A stretch of 64,000 nt of DNA from Ficedula albicollis (GCF_000247815.1 NC_021677.1:40181717-40245716); one strand, 5' to 3'; shown: positions 25,321 to 38,719, numbered from the stretch's first letter. Made by a program: numbers and translations. Notes: generated from the sequence alone by a model not told the origin.

Positions 25321-28300
25321 GTCTGTACTGAGGCTGTGACCCCATATCTAAGGTGGGAATTAAATCACTCTGTTTCAACAATATTGTAAGGCTTGATAAA
25401 CTTTGCAAGTGCTTTGATACTGATTACTGAGAGATGCCATGGTAATGCAAGCTTATTCTACCTGGGTATTTATGCTGATTCTGTTGTCTTACCTGAGGAA
25501 TGTGTTTTGGGAGTGTTATGCGATTGCAGTGGTCTTCAGTATCAGTGTAACAGTTCCTAAAGCACAGCTTGGAGTGTCTGCATGTGCCAGTTGTGCCTCC
25601 AGTGAAGGGACTGATCTTGGTTTTACTAGCCACTGCTCTCGTGAGATGGCAGTTCAACTCTGAAATTGGGCTTGGGGTAGCATCCACTGGTATTTGTCAG
25701 AGGCCAACAGTCTTCAACTAGCAGCTCATTTGACACTTATATTAGGAGGTAGACAGCAGATAGTAGAGTAATTGAAGCTCTTTCTGTGAAGAAGGTGTGA
25801 GCTGGTGCCAGCTGGTGATAGGATTTTTGGGTGTCTGGTTTGAAATAGATCTGTAGGGACCAGCTTCTCTCTCTCTGACAGAAGTTCAGATTATGTTGTC
25901 TGGGTATATTATTATTCTCTTGGTTTTGTCTGTCATATGCATCTTTTTTCTTTGGGGGCTGGTCAGTAATAATGTCCATCTTAAATCTTTTTGCTGATTT
26001 TAAATTACCTTTTTGCCTTCAACCCTCATCCTCTGACTTATTTTTTTATTTTACTTCCACATGCAATATTAGTTGAGCCCAACTAAAAGGTGTGACTTTG
26101 CAATTGGCTTTCACAAGTTCAGACAAGCAAAAGTCCCACAGTGGCTCATAGGCAGATTCCTCTCAGCTTTTTTTATGCCCCGACTACTAAGAAAAAGAAT
26201 CATTGTGTCTTCTTATCCTAACATTGTATCTCAGCACATAAGAAATAATTTCTGATGCAACAGACTCTTGTGATAGAAGGTTAAAAACCAGAGAACTGTT
26301 CTGCTGTCTTTCTGCTATTCATATTCTTTGCCATAAAATGGTAATTTGCATTGACAGTGCTTCAGAAATAAACTTTTGTAGTTTTGTTTTCTGTGTAGTC
26401 CAAGGACATAGCAGTATTTTCAGAGTGCATGATTAGTACTTTAAAGGAATCCTTCCATGTTGAAAAACAGGTTCTTTAGTTACCATAAATACAACTGAAT
26501 GGGAAGAATAACTGATGAGCTAACAAAGTATAACAGTGCCTAAAATAGCCTTTTTGCAGGCAAAAATGTAGCATTCAAAATGTGATACTGCAAGACATTT
26601 CAAAGCTAAACACAGTAATTGTATTTCTGGGTTTTATTAGTAGCAAGACCTTTAGATTTCAGCAAGGCTATATTTTCAGGTCAGAGAGGGATCACAGTCA
26701 AATTTGTCCCATAAGTTATACATCTGGGAGAGAAGCTAAGAAGTGCTTCATTAGCAAGTGACTTTGTATTAAAGTATCTATAATTTGGAGATATACTTGC
26801 AAGCTTTGTTTTGAGATTTTTAGATAAGCCCAGAAGTAATAAGCAGTGAAGGTCTAGTGTTCATGAGGAATGTGTGATAAATACTGTTTGTCACCTATAT
26901 CTTTTACATAGACTTTATCCCCAAGTGTGTTGTGGATATATTTAAGTGTATATTATGTTTAAAAAGTGTGCATGTATGTGAGTTGCTTAGGGATTCTCCT
27001 GGATGAAAGTTGCTTATGTAAGTATAAATCACTGTTTTCCTTGCTGATTTTAAAGCAGTAAATCCTTCCATTATTTCCTGGCTATCCAGACCTTATGACA
27101 CAGTATGTCCTGTGCTGTCGTATGTGTGAGAAGGCTTTTTATGGGGAGCAATCAGGCTGGACCCCAATCTCCAGTGCAGTGTTTTTTTCTAATTAAATTG
27201 TCAGTGGAAGGAATATCCGGAACAGCAGTTTTCATTTTCAATCGAGGAAAAAACATTATGAGTCTTTGTCATTTGATTAAAAGTTACTTAACCTTTAAAT
27301 TGCTACAGATGTAAAGATAGCTCTGAGTTTCCAATGTAATCGCCTCCAAGTTAAAATCAGGAAAATCTTCATGTAATGAAACCCATATGTCATAGTGAAA
27401 GGATGCAAAGCACTGGCAGAGTGGGCTGCTCTAGCAGGAGATTCTGCACCCAATCTTGTTAACCAGGACTGCTTTTGGTAATCCCTCATCTCCTCACTTG
27501 TAGGAAATCAATCTGTACTACTGAATCTTTTCAACCAGCAACCACAAAATTTACTGCGGAGAGGCAGCTTGGGGACAATTGTAGTAAAAACAGCGCCTGA
27601 GGCAACAAGGCTAAATGTGGGATTGAGGGATTGAAGTTCTAAAGAGGAGATTATATTAAACCTTATTCTGCTCCCCTATCAAGTAGAAATGTCTCCTCCT
27701 CCTTTCAGCCCCAGCCTTTCCTATCCAGTACCTGTTCTTGAGATCTGCTTGGCAGATCTTGCCAGGCAGCAAACTTAATTCCTACAGTACAGCATTCTCT
27801 GTTAATTATAATAGCCTGATGCCATTTTTCAATACATTTTTCTGAAGGAGTTTATTCAAGCACTACTTCCGGAGCAACCCGTGCTGATACCAACTTATAG
27901 TGTTTTTTTTCTGTGGAGTTCAGTGTCTTCCTTCTCCCAAGTAGGTGAGGTTAATTTGCATCCAAGCTATTGCAGTGGTATCCATTGTTGATTTTTCTGT
28001 TGTAGTAGATGCACAGTGTAGGCCAGGTTGTAAATTGTGACTTGTCATGCAGATTCATGTTTCTGTTCTGTGCTGCGCAGCCTCTGTAGTGTGTGGCTGC
28101 TGGTACAATGAAACCTGTGCTCAAACCCTCTTTTCCCTTGAAGGCCATGGTTTAAACTACCATTGTAAAGATAAAATCCCTGAGGTTTTCACTATAGTTT
28201 TGTCCAGTCTTTTAATTAAAAAATCCACCTCTATCTACCATTCAAATGGCTTCTGCTGGTCCCTTGGGTAGTTGCTTAAAGCTGGTTTTACCATCTCTCT

Positions 28301-28859
28301 TAGCCTGCAATCGTATTTGGAATGTGGGTGATGGTTTCTTCATTCACAAGCTCTTCCCTCACTCCAGCAAGCTTCATAAGACCCCAATGGAAATTATATT
28401 CCTATTATTAAGAATTCATTTCTCAGAAGCAATACTGAGCAGAGAAGTCAGTTTAATATTAGAGCCTTTTACTGTGCAAAATCCATCAAATCATATTCCA
28501 GCGCAGATTAAAAAGAAACAAAGGTGAAGGAATAGCCAAGATGTTTGAACGCAGTACCATGCAATAAAAATTTGGACTGTGTTTACCAGGAATACATTGA
28601 ACTGTGGTTCTTGGGCAGATAAGGGAAGTAGCTGAAGCAGGGAAGACAAGATTGTTAATGCTTGTGGAAACTTGCCCTTAGTTTGGCTGTGGTCTTTTGG
28701 TCAGATGAGGATGTTACTTCCTGGCCATTTTCATACGTATACAAAGATAAAAGGTCCTTTTTCTTTCTCAGTTTGGCATCATATCTTTAAAAATAAAGCC
28801 CTGCTGCAAGCCTGAGTCTGTGAGGAGATGAGGAATACAGAATAGCAGAAGGCTGTCTC
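25321..28859. other. Non-coding, nothing recognised
   Basis: AT-rich sequence directly downstream of the solo LTR. No retroviral internal sequence, known LINE or gene is visible; frames are short (93 codons or fewer). Confidence 0.55.
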
Positions 28860-29160
28860 CTGCTCCTAATGGGATTTTGTAGCAGCATGTGCGAGTTTGT
28901 TTCAGAAGTCAGAAATGAACAGATGTTGGTATAAATTACCTCTGTGTCTGATGTCTTGCAAATTAAAAGCGCGGTTGGCATCACTAAACAATTTCACCAG
29001 GTTGGGGGGGGAAGCGGGTGGTGATTATTGTAGCAGGTCGGTAAGAATCTTTAAGCTGCAGCAGAACAGGATAGCAAGGATAAAGGAATGAAGACTAAAA
29101 TGAGAGGTCTGTGAATTAATCAGAAATGTTAACATCTCCGATGACAAGTGAACAGGCAGG
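28860..29160. promoter_or_regulatory. Candidate conserved non-coding block
   Basis: Complex sequence with AAATTAAAAGCGCGG, a GTGGTGATTATTGTAGC stretch, GTGAATTAATCAG, GTTAACATC and CACGTG-like GGCACGTGC. CpG and homeodomain-like words are unusual against the neighbourhood. No frame or repeat explains it; function is inferred. Confidence 0.27.
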
Positions 29161-30469
29161 CACGTGCTCTTGGAGCAACCTCCAGCCCACAGTAATTTCA
29201 CTCAGCGCACAGAAGGAGTCTATGCTCTCTGCCTGATTTATAGGGTGCAGCCCCTCTTTGGGGAAACAGAATTGTCATGCATTCGTATATCTCCTGTATG
29301 GGACTTGCACTCTGGAAAACTTTCCACTTTATCAACTACAGTTCAGTTTATCTGCTTTTCTCTTTAAGAATGTTTTAAAACTGTGCACTGTTGTTGGAGC
29401 AAGACAGGGAGGTGTCAAAGAACTAAGTACTAGGAATCTCTTCCAAGCTGAAATTTTAAAAATCTTTCCGTTTTATTTGGTCATGTTCTTTGTGCATAAC
29501 AACTTAGTTCCTTACAAAATATCAATCTGCTCTGTTCTTCTGCAGCACCTTCTATCCCTGTGTCACTTCAGCAGCACTTAAAGCATACAGGTTATCTTGG
29601 GGTTGGGGAGGCAGAGGTACAAATAAGTACTTTTGTGGTAGTTCTTGCTGCAAATCAGAAGCAGGATCCCAGGTGACATCTCACAGCCAGAAGCATGAGG
29701 CAAGGAAATAGTGCAGTGATCTGCTTGAACCTGCAGCCTGGCTGAAGCATGTTCTACTCAGGACAGTGGACTTTGCAGCCTACAAGTAACAGTATCTAAC
29801 AGACAGGTTATATATTTTTTACATACAATTAATTGTTTTACAGGGATTTTGCTGATGACAATACCTCGTGATAAAATTTTGTGTAAAATTAGAATGTAAT
29901 AATTTAAAGAAGAGGCTTTAAGACACAAATTCTAACTTTTATGTAAACATAAATAACAAAATGTCTTTATCTGAGTGCACACTGAGTATTGTAAGCTGAA
30001 CATTGTTATTATATTTTAGTTCTGTTCTGACAGATAATCAATAATGTCAAAAGAAAACCCAACATCAACAAACCCACCTCCAGTTTTTATGCTAATTTTA
30101 ATTTCTGATGTTTGTCACAGTAGAGAAGTCGGGAATTGAATGGATAAAACAGAAAATTAATTCCTATCTCCTTCTAGACTGTCTTTGAGGCTAGGTGTGG
30201 GAAACATGCATGCTTTCAGCATTCCTGTGAATAAAACCCTCCATGTTTTGATGCCTGCCAGTCCAGCACAGAGCTTACACCTTTATTGAGAAGAAATGGA
30301 AGGGCACCAGTAGAAAGATTGTCTTTCTCCAGGCCTCAGTTGCTAATGTTGTTGTCTTTGATGCATGTTATTGTTACTGTAAGACAAGAATAGTATGAGG
30401 GCTGCTCTGCCAGCTTGTGATCCTATGGGTTCTCAAGTCAGAAATGTCTCATGCAGAAAAGTGGCTGTG
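29161..30469. other. Non-coding, nothing recognised
   Basis: Contains a 107-codon plus-strand frame at 29258-29581 without recognisable features, then AT-rich sequence. Confidence 0.5.
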
Positions 30470-30900
30470 TAAACCCTGCTGTAGTACAGCTACCAGAGAT
30501 TGATGGTACAGAGAGTGAGAGAGAGACATATAAGCCTTGCCTTGCTGTATTAAACATCGAAGGACTGACAACGCAGAGGGAAAGAGAAGACCAAAGCTCT
30601 ATAAACTTTACTTTTATTACCCTATCCATAGATGAACTGCATTGAAGGAATATAAACCCCATTATATTGCAGCATCTAGGGACTGACACTGCTGAGGGAG
30701 AGAAAATGCTGCCTAATTTCTGTTGAAGACCACATCATCCAGGGACCAATAATCCTGAAACAGAGAGAGTTCCATAATCTCTGACAGATTATAACATACA
30801 GGAACAATTGTGCTGAGATAGAGTGATAGAGATTTGGATTGCACCATTCAGAGATGGATAGTACAGAGAAAAGGAGGTGCTGCAAGAGCGTAATGCAGTA
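30470..30900. repeat. Degenerate minisatellite, about 57-115 base spacing
   Basis: About six diverged units share a pattern: a CAT-like lead, then GGACTGA or a variant (AGATTGATGG, AGGACTGACAA, AGGGACTGACA, AGGGACCAATA, AGGAACAATT, AGATGGATAG), then a purine-rich GAGAGAGA-type stretch. Units start near 30494, 30559, 30675, 30739, 30798 and 30850. Divergence is high, so it is old. Unit boundaries are approximate. Confidence 0.55.
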
Positions 30901-32408
30901 GGAATAGAAAGCATAGATTGTATGTAATGAGACAGCCTGTGGGAATTATTGCTGAGTTTAGAAGATTCCAGACCCTGCCTGCATTTGTAGCATGTCAGGA
31001 ATTCAAGCTGAAATGCAGTTCTATTTATTTTCCACTTTAATAGGTAAATAAAATAATTCTTAGTTTTGGTACAAACACAAATCTAAATAAATTTCTTATG
31101 CTATGGTTAGAATATGTTATACATTTATACAAATTATACAATTGTTTGAGTTCCTTGGCTTTTTAAAAAATACTGATTTCTTTTTCCTCCCTTGTGATTT
31201 CAGCTAGAGAAATGACTCGAGGGAAATTCCTGAACATCCTAGAGAAGCCCAAAAAGTAGCTGCATGTAGGGTTTGGATGAAAATACCCCAACTAGGTCAT
31301 TTTATGTACTGCGGATCCAGAGGAAGCCCAGAAAGTCTAAGAAGAACAAAGCTCTTGCTCAAGACCTTCAGAAGCAGACATCTCTTTTTGCTTCCACAGC
31401 TCATCTCTTTACGGGGAAAATGCACAGGTCACAAGGACTGCCGCTGGTTGCACTGAATTTGGACTTCATCTGACCATAGGATGTCCAACAGGAGGACTTG
31501 GCCCTGACATACTGTGACACAGTCTCCTGTTTCACTCAGCAGTTCAAAGTGAACAGCCAGTGTCCTTACTCAGCTGCTCTCAGGGACAGCCTGCTTGAGG
31601 GACACAGCAGATCTGACACTGGCCAGTGTCCATCGTGAGGCCTTGACCCTTTTGCGTGTCTCTTGTCGTAGATGCATTGATTTCCTGTGTGTGAGGTCTG
31701 TGCTGAGGGATTTGAGCTTGGTTTGGGGTGTAGATTCACCAAGGGCACTGGCTCAGTAGGAGCACATGCTTTTAGTGTAGAAGCTGGGTGCAGTCTCTGC
31801 ATTAGATTCCAGTTGCTCACTGCTTTCAGAGAAGCACGTCTGGTACTCTGAGGAAGACCTCCAGACCTTTGGTGTGCCAGGAGCTTCATTTCACCCCTAA
31901 GTGATTCTCTAAGTGAAATTGAAACTAACAGACCACAGGAGTAAGTAAGAAGTGTTGCTGTGTCTCAAGGAAGATATCCTCACAGAAGCTTTGGCCAGAA
32001 CACAAAGAAACAGCTTTGTCAGTCCTCAGTCAGGGCCAGAAAACTGTAAAGAGTTACAAAGTTGAAAGATGGTAATGTTTTCAATTATCACTCCAAGAAG
32101 TGACAACAGGACTGTCAGCCGCATTGTGAAGATGGTCTTCCTATACAAGATCTCCACATTTCTGAAAATAATGTTTTGTGGTATTTTTAATTGCTTATAA
32201 ACCAGCACCTCAAAATTTTACTCTCCTGCAAAACCAGAATTTTTAAGATAGAAACTTTTGTGAGCTGCTCCCTTTCAGAATACTGTGATTACAGTTTAAT
32301 GCCTTTTTCTTCTGTTCATGCACCTCTACATACTCACCCCTTAGAAGAGGTATAAAGCATATTCAGGCTTTTTGTTTTATTTAAGAGAATATGTTTTTTA
32401 ATTCCATC
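30901..32408. other. Non-coding, nothing recognised
   Basis: Sequence at 31190-31930 is less AT-rich and has 66- and 107-codon frames on opposite strands, but no known family was recognised. It may be an old unnamed repeat or pseudogene. Confidence 0.45.
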
Positions 32409-33270
32409 CACTTTCCTTTTCCTAGAAAACAGCATATTAAGCATTAGTAAATATGTTCTTTTCTAGGATACAACATAATTTTGAAACATAACATAACATA
32501 ATGTTATTTTTACCATGCAAGCTTTTCAAAACATGTCATTTCTCAGGCTGTAGTCACATATGAGAGGAGAAGTTATTTGGCAGTAGTACATGTAACAGGT
32601 TGTCCCTACAGCACTGCATTTTTCTGGCTTTGCAGAGAGATGAGAGACTTTTTGGGTGCATGTGCAATAAAGAAGGGGAGATTTTTTTGATCAAATAGAC
32701 TTCTGAGTTTTACTGAATTGCTGGTGACCCTTTGGTTTGCAGTGTGTGGTTTTGGTTATTGCCAGTCAGAACTAGGCACACTTTCCTTTTCCTAGAAAAC
32801 TGCATATTAAGCATTAGTAAATATATTCTTTTTTAGGATACAACATAATTTTGAAACATAACATACCACTTTCCTTTTCCTAGAAAACAGCATATTAAGC
32901 ATTAGTAAATATGTTCTTTTCTAGGATACAACATAATTTTGAAACATAACATAACATAATGTTATTTTTACCATGCAAGCTTTTCAAAACATGATGTTAT
33001 TTTTACCATGCAAGCTTTTCAAAACATGTCATTTCTCAGGCTGTAGTCACATATGAGAGGAGAAGTTATTTGGCAGTAGTACATGTAACAGGTTGTCCCT
33101 ACAGCACTGCATTTTTCTGGCTTTGCAGAGAGATGAGAGACTTTTTGGGTGCATGTGCAATAAAGAAGGGGAGATTTTTTTGATCAAATAGACTTCTGAG
33201 TTTTTCTGAATTGCTGGTGACCCTTTGGTTTGCAGTGTGTGGTTTTGGTTATTGCCAGTCAGAACTAGGC
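32409..33270. repeat. Nested direct triplication
   Basis: Copy 1 is 32409-32777 (369 bases), copy 2 is a partial 88-base copy at 32779-32866, and copy 3 is 32867-33270 (404 bases). Copy 3 has an extra 35-base internal duplication (32959-32993 repeated at 32994-33028), which accounts exactly for the length difference. Outside this, copies 1 and 3 are almost identical (for example GAGTTTTACTG versus GAGTTTTTCTG), while copy 2 is more diverged. No transposon features were seen in the unit. Confidence 0.95.
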
Positions 33271-35924
33271 TTGTTTTGGACAGCTCAGGTTAACTGAGTT
33301 TAAGTAGTTAAATCCTACATCCTGGAAAGACCCTGCACAAATTTACAAATATCAGGAGCCTGATTTAAGACTCAGCAGAGGTATTTCTGTCCTTCACAGT
33401 TTATGCAGGGCTGAGCTTAACAGGAGCTCCATCCCTTGAGAATATGAGAATTAAGACAGATGAATGAGAAGAGAAACTGCAAGTGGTAGTTTAGGAACAG
33501 AAGAAAACCCCATGGTGCAAACTGATGTTGATGTAGCTTTAAGCATTGAATTATAGATTTGGAATGCAGATTTAAGATTGTATACTATATATGTAATATA
33601 TGTACACATATATGACATAATGGGATACTTCATCTGTATCACCAGTATTAGTTTGTGCATTTTATAGAGGTTTCTTGGTCGAACACATTAAGGAATTGAG
33701 ATCTGAAAGGAGGATATGGGAAAATATATGAAAGCCTGTCCTGGAATATGTGTATTTTATGATATGTACAGTAAGAAATTTCAAACTCTAGGTAGTTTTT
33801 AGTAACATACATATGTTTAAAAAAAAAAGGAAGAAAAATCTCCATTTATTATACACAGTAATCATCTTCTATAGGGCAGCCATTAACATATGCTTTAGAA
33901 TTGTGATATTTTTGATTTTGTACTTATCATCTGAAGAGATGAGTCAATGATGTTATTTTTTACTGGCAATATTTATATGTATTTTTTGTGTTAGTCAAAG
34001 AATTTTTTTCTGTCTGTTATTGCTTTTTGGTTTAATAATATGCAAATGCAAACCTCAGAGGCTTGTCTGGGTTTCCACAATAGCCCTCTGAGATGCAAAA
34101 GCTTTTGCTCAGCCACTTAGGCAATACTATTCCTCAGGCTCTTCTTCACTTATCTGCATGACACCACCTCAAAGTTCGGCCTGTGGATGTTCCATTCCCA
34201 TCAGTAAATACATATTTGTCAATATTAAAATGCTACTAAGGGTTTTCATACCCTTTTGAACCCTATTTTTCCTTCAGTGCTATCCTTCCTGATATCCATG
34301 CAGTTATCTATCTATACAAGAAAATCCAAGTGACTTTTTGTTACTGATGGGAATGAAGAGTGTAAGAAAATCAAGATTTGTTAATATTAATCAAGCATTG
34401 TTTTATAAAGTGTTTTCATGTATTGGTATATTACATGTTACTGTGAGTTTCTGGGAAGTAAGCTCAATATTTATTTGTTTCTTTTAAATGCCAGTGAAAC
34501 ACACATTTGGTTATAAAGGCTATTCATTTCAGTTTTAGACTATCAAATGCTTTGCTGTGTAATCCAACTGAGAAGAAATTCTTGTTTGTTATGTAAATCA
34601 TTATCAAAATAAAAGTCTGTGTGCACTGGCAATTGAATAACGTGATACTCCATTTCACTCAGTGTTTTGCCATTACAAAATCAACAATTTTGTAATAGTC
34701 CTGTAACTCACAGTTCTCAACTTTGATTAATATTTTCCTCAAAAAGACACCTAGAAATGACAGATTCGTGAAAATTGACTAATCCATCTTGGAGGTAATG
34801 TTTGAACCTTATTCTGGATTTACTGATTTTTGTGTTATGTAAAAATGTAAGGTGCTATTACAAGTTAAATCACAAGCCAGTCTTATCTGTAATCTTCTCT
34901 TTGCTTATAAACAGTTGTAGAAGGATAGGGAAGGATATAAACAAAAGGCTTACACAGTGATTTTGCATTAGGGTAACTTATACAGCATCCAGCAATCTGG
35001 TTTAGTTGAATCTGGTCCACAGTAGACCCTAACGTCCATAAATTTGTCTTAGTCCTAATTTGTCTGTACTTCTGACCTGAAAAATGCCCCAGGATAGTGA
35101 GTTCCATAATTAAGTTATACAAAGAAAGGCTAAAAATTAAAAAAAAAAAAAATCTGGGGGGAGGGAAGTTGTTTTAAATCTGCTTACCTGATAATTCTGT
35201 TTTGAACCTTTCATTTCTTTTATTGTCAGGAACAGTTGTTTGGATTTTTTTCTTCTTTGCTCTCTATGCACTACTCATGATTTTTCAGGCTGTACTATGG
35301 TTTTTGTTCTGTGGTTATGTTCACCTTGCTTGTGTTCACAATATTCAGTGGTCTGTCTTCTATTACAGCCTGAGCTGGCATAATCAGTTGCAGAGTACTC
35401 TTAGTGCAAGCATACTGTGAAGTGTGTGTGTCCTAACTGCAGCTTGTGTTTTGTTACTCTCCTGTTTTCTTCCACAGCATTGGGGCCTAAATCCTGTTTG
35501 AGTATCTCTAAGAGCAGGATCATCAGCTAGATTTGCAGCTGATCTCATCCACTTCACGTACAGTAACAACGATTTTTCCAGATCACAGTGACAGTGATGC
35601 CAACCATTCCATGCTGTTGAATTGACACCTGGCAATTCCATCATCAGCCTATGCAGTATGTGAAAAAGGTAAATTTCATCTTTGTCACATGGTCTGAAAT
35701 CCTGGTCTCCTGGCCTCCCACAGGCTCAGTAACTTCTCATAAACATTTCTGTAGTATTTCTAAACTAATACAAATTGTTAGACATATACAATCAAAAGAA
35801 AAAGACCACTTGCAAATTATTGTTGCAGAAAGTCCACAGTGATGCATGTGCTCCCCTAGAACCAGCAGTGGTTCAAAAACACCAGAGATACAATCTCTGG
35901 TGTAGCACTTCAAGCATCTTCACA
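33271..35924. other. Non-coding, nothing recognised
   Basis: Strongly AT-rich. Includes an AT/TATG-type stretch at 33580-33615 and an A-run near 35138-35151. No gene or known repeat. Confidence 0.55.
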
Positions 35925-36242
35925 TTTGAGTTCCTCCTAAGAACCTCAGGCAATAAGGGTACTTGTAGTGGGGAAGTGTGTCACATCTTTGAGTGAACTA
36001 TCTGAACATGGCATGCAAACTTGATAGAGCATGAAAATAATCCTGTTTGAGTTCCTCCTAAGAACCTCAGTCAATAAGGGTACTTGTAATGGGGAAGTGT
36101 GTCACATCTTTGAGTGAACTAATTTGAGTTCCTCCTAAGAACCTCAGGCAATAAGGGTACTTGTAGTGGGGAAGTGTGTCACATCTTTGAGTGAACTATC
36201 TGAACATGGCATGCAAACTTGATAGAGCATGAAAATAATCCT
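35925..36242. repeat. Direct triplication in A-B-A order
   Basis: The unit starts TTTGAGTTCCTCCTAAGAAC. Copy 1 (35925-36044) and copy 3 (36123-36242) are 120 bases long and look identical. The middle copy (about 36046-36120) is shorter and carries two substitutions (CAGTCAAT for CAGGCAAT, GTAATGGG for GTAGTGGG). Confidence 0.95.
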
Positions 36243-36723
36243 CTCAGTGTTGTGCCCCCATCTTCATGTGCCACTCTACTGACACTTTTGAAGAAGTCAT
36301 TAAATAATCTTTAGTAGAAAATTCATTGAAAGACAGTTCTCTAGAAAGTTGTCTCTGTATCTTCAGCCCAGGAAAATTATAGTTGGACAGAAACTTCCCA
36401 TGGAGCAGCAACTGAGCTGGATAAAAATGGTAGAAGAACAAATGCAAATGTTGTAAACACATTTCTGTTATCACTATAGCAAAACCTTCCCACCACAAAA
36501 ATACCAAAACCCCCACCCACTCCTATGTGCACATCCCAGCACACACATCAGCCAGGGTGGCAGATACATCCAAAAGGTATTGCATGTGTGATGCTAAATG
36601 TACATTGCCCTGATAAGAGATGCACCTTGGTATTTTTAGAAGGCAAGTAAAAAGAAAAAAAATCTAAAAAGAGAGACAAAATCAAGGATAAGGAAAGAAA
36701 AAAGACTGGATCCTTTTAGTCTA
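36243..36723. other. Non-coding, nothing recognised
   Basis: A 90-codon minus-strand frame at 36244-36516 has no recognisable features. The remainder is A-rich. Confidence 0.5.
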
Positions 36724-37025
36724 ATCCTTTTAGTCTTACATAATGTGCTGTGCTTCTTGGAGTCAAATCTGTTCCAGAGACACATTATTTCTGCAAGCCA
36801 TTCTTTACATCAGTGCTTTGAGTTTCTCTTTGAGTTTCATTAGGAGGATTTGAAATGCAATATTCTCAACTCAGATTGTTGTGGCCAATCATAAAGTGAT
36901 CCTTTTAGTCTTACATAATGTGCATTATTTCTGCAAGCCATTCTTTACATCAGTGCTTTGAGTTTCATTAGGAGGATGTGAAATGCAATATTGTCAACTC
37001 AGATTGTTGTGGCCAATCATAAAGT
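36724..37025. repeat. Direct duplication with a 47-base length difference
   Basis: Copy 1 (36724-36897) and copy 2 (36899-37025) both start ATCCTTTTAGTCTTACATAA and end CCAATCATAAAGT. Copy 2 lacks a segment after TAATGTGC and a short CTCTTTGAGTTT element, and has two substitutions (GGATTTGAA/GGATGTGAA, ATTCTCAA/ATTGTCAA). An extra partial TCCTTTTAGTCTA precedes copy 1. Confidence 0.92.
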
Positions 37026-38719
37026 CCACATAAAGATAGTTAAAAGGTTAAATAGCCAGAGATCCAGACTGATCCAGTTGTTACAGAACGTATTCTGCAA
37101 CAATGCCAATTTTGTTTAGATTGTGCTAGATTTTCAGCATGGCAGGATCCCTTCACATCTTGACTTCATCATCCACTGAAACTGCTGGTTTTTAGACTTG
37201 ACCTTTTCCGTTGTGTCCCTTTGAGGAGGATGACTGACTCCAGGCAGCTGATGAGTGTACAGAATAGGCGTTTTCTTGTTGGGTTTGTGTGGTTGACCTC
37301 TGCCCTGCCTGCTGATTCCTATAATACAGATCAGTGACCAGTGAAGCCAGAATGCTCCCTGCCTGTCTCTGTTATAGACACCTCAGCAAGGAACAGAAAA
37401 GAGGAAGAGGGCTGAGCTTGAAAGCCCTTACTTAATTGCTAGTAGAAAAAATGGGTAATAAGAATGACCTTGCACCTTATTTATTGACCAGATCTCTGTG
37501 AGGACAAAGTACTTGACTTGGTTCTGTATCACTTGAAAGGCTGGCTCTGTGGCCCATAGCTGATGAGTAGGCATAATAATATAGGGTAATTAAATTTTGT
37601 GCTTGCAGACGCTTACATGTGAGGGAGGATTTCCCTCTCAAAAATAGCAGGCTCCATTTTCTTCCTAATCACAGAATTTTAAGCTAAATTTGAAGCAGCA
37701 GAAATTTGCTATTTGCCATCTTCCACTTATTATGATAGCCCAAAATGCAGCAGGCTATGTATGAAAAGGCAGGAAGAGAGCTCACCAGCTGCATGAGAAT
37801 GAGGGGCATGAGCAACTCAAGTGGACAGAGATGCTCAGGCTGCCTGGTTTTGTGGCCCTCAGTTTGTTTTCCTCTCTCTATATTAAAGTAACTCTTCACT
37901 TATAGCTAATTTATATACATATATATATATCTATGTATATGTATATTGATTATCCCAAATTGCCTTTCAGAGAAAGCAATGGCATCTTTCTCTTGTACTC
38001 TGCATGGATCAGCTTGTCACCCTGTCTTAGGTTTTTTCCCCCTGCTTTGCACACTGAAGCCAAAATAGCACATGTAAAAATGGGACAAATTGCTTCTGTT
38101 GAGGCCCTGATTTGCAGAAGGGATCAGTTTGTAATCAGCTGCACAGGAGGCAAATGGATCTGCAGGCCACAAGTATCCTTAGCAGGATCAGCTGTGATAT
38201 TTTGCTCAATATGAGCTTGTAATCAAAAATTAGGGAAAATGTTTTGCTAAAAAATATTTGGTTGTTGATGGTTTCTGAAGAAAGTGTCAGGTTGAAAATT
38301 AGAGGGACTATGTGTCTTTCTTTGCCTTGTTTTGATAAGAGAGCTTGAGCTGGGGTCTCCTACCCACCTCACAACTCATGCTTTTAATAATTTTGTGAAA
38401 ATCTTTAGAAACCTGTCCTGAGAGAGGAGACCCAGCTCGTGTTCCTTTGCATGAGAACTGACAGGATCTTGTTTACACACATGTTCCTTCCCAGCCTGAA
38501 CTCTGGGGCAGACCTATGGCAAGGCCTCACTGGTGAAAAACCCATGCCAGAAGCAGCATTTCTCTAAGAGCAGCTCGCAGCAAGCCTTAGCAGAGACTGG
38601 AGGCAAATCTTTGCAGTCAGACGTTTGGTTTTGGTGGTGCATTTCTGTGTGGAAGCAGAAAGTACCACAGAAAGTACCTGTGTACCGCTGCAGGTGACAA
38701 GGCAAGACCGTCTAGAGAG
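37026..38719. other. Non-coding with a TA-rich microsatellite
   Basis: No gene seen. A TATATACATATATATATA-type low-complexity stretch lies at about 37910-37946. A 93-codon plus-strand frame (37933-38214) starts inside it and is not credible. Confidence 0.55.

Noticed and set aside
24760..25408. Short frames of 74-108 codons within or overlapping the LTR
   Set aside because: They lie in LTR sequence, which is non-coding in this family.
25321..26400. Possible retroviral internal region after the LTR
   Set aside because: No primer-binding site or gag, pol or env similarity was seen, so the LTR is called solo.
30470..30900. CRISPR-like array
   Set aside because: Units are degenerate, unevenly spaced and in vertebrate-type DNA; there are no identical direct repeats with unique spacers.
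37910..37946. TATA-box promoter
   Set aside because: The TATATA words are part of a low-complexity TA-rich microsatellite with no other promoter features.
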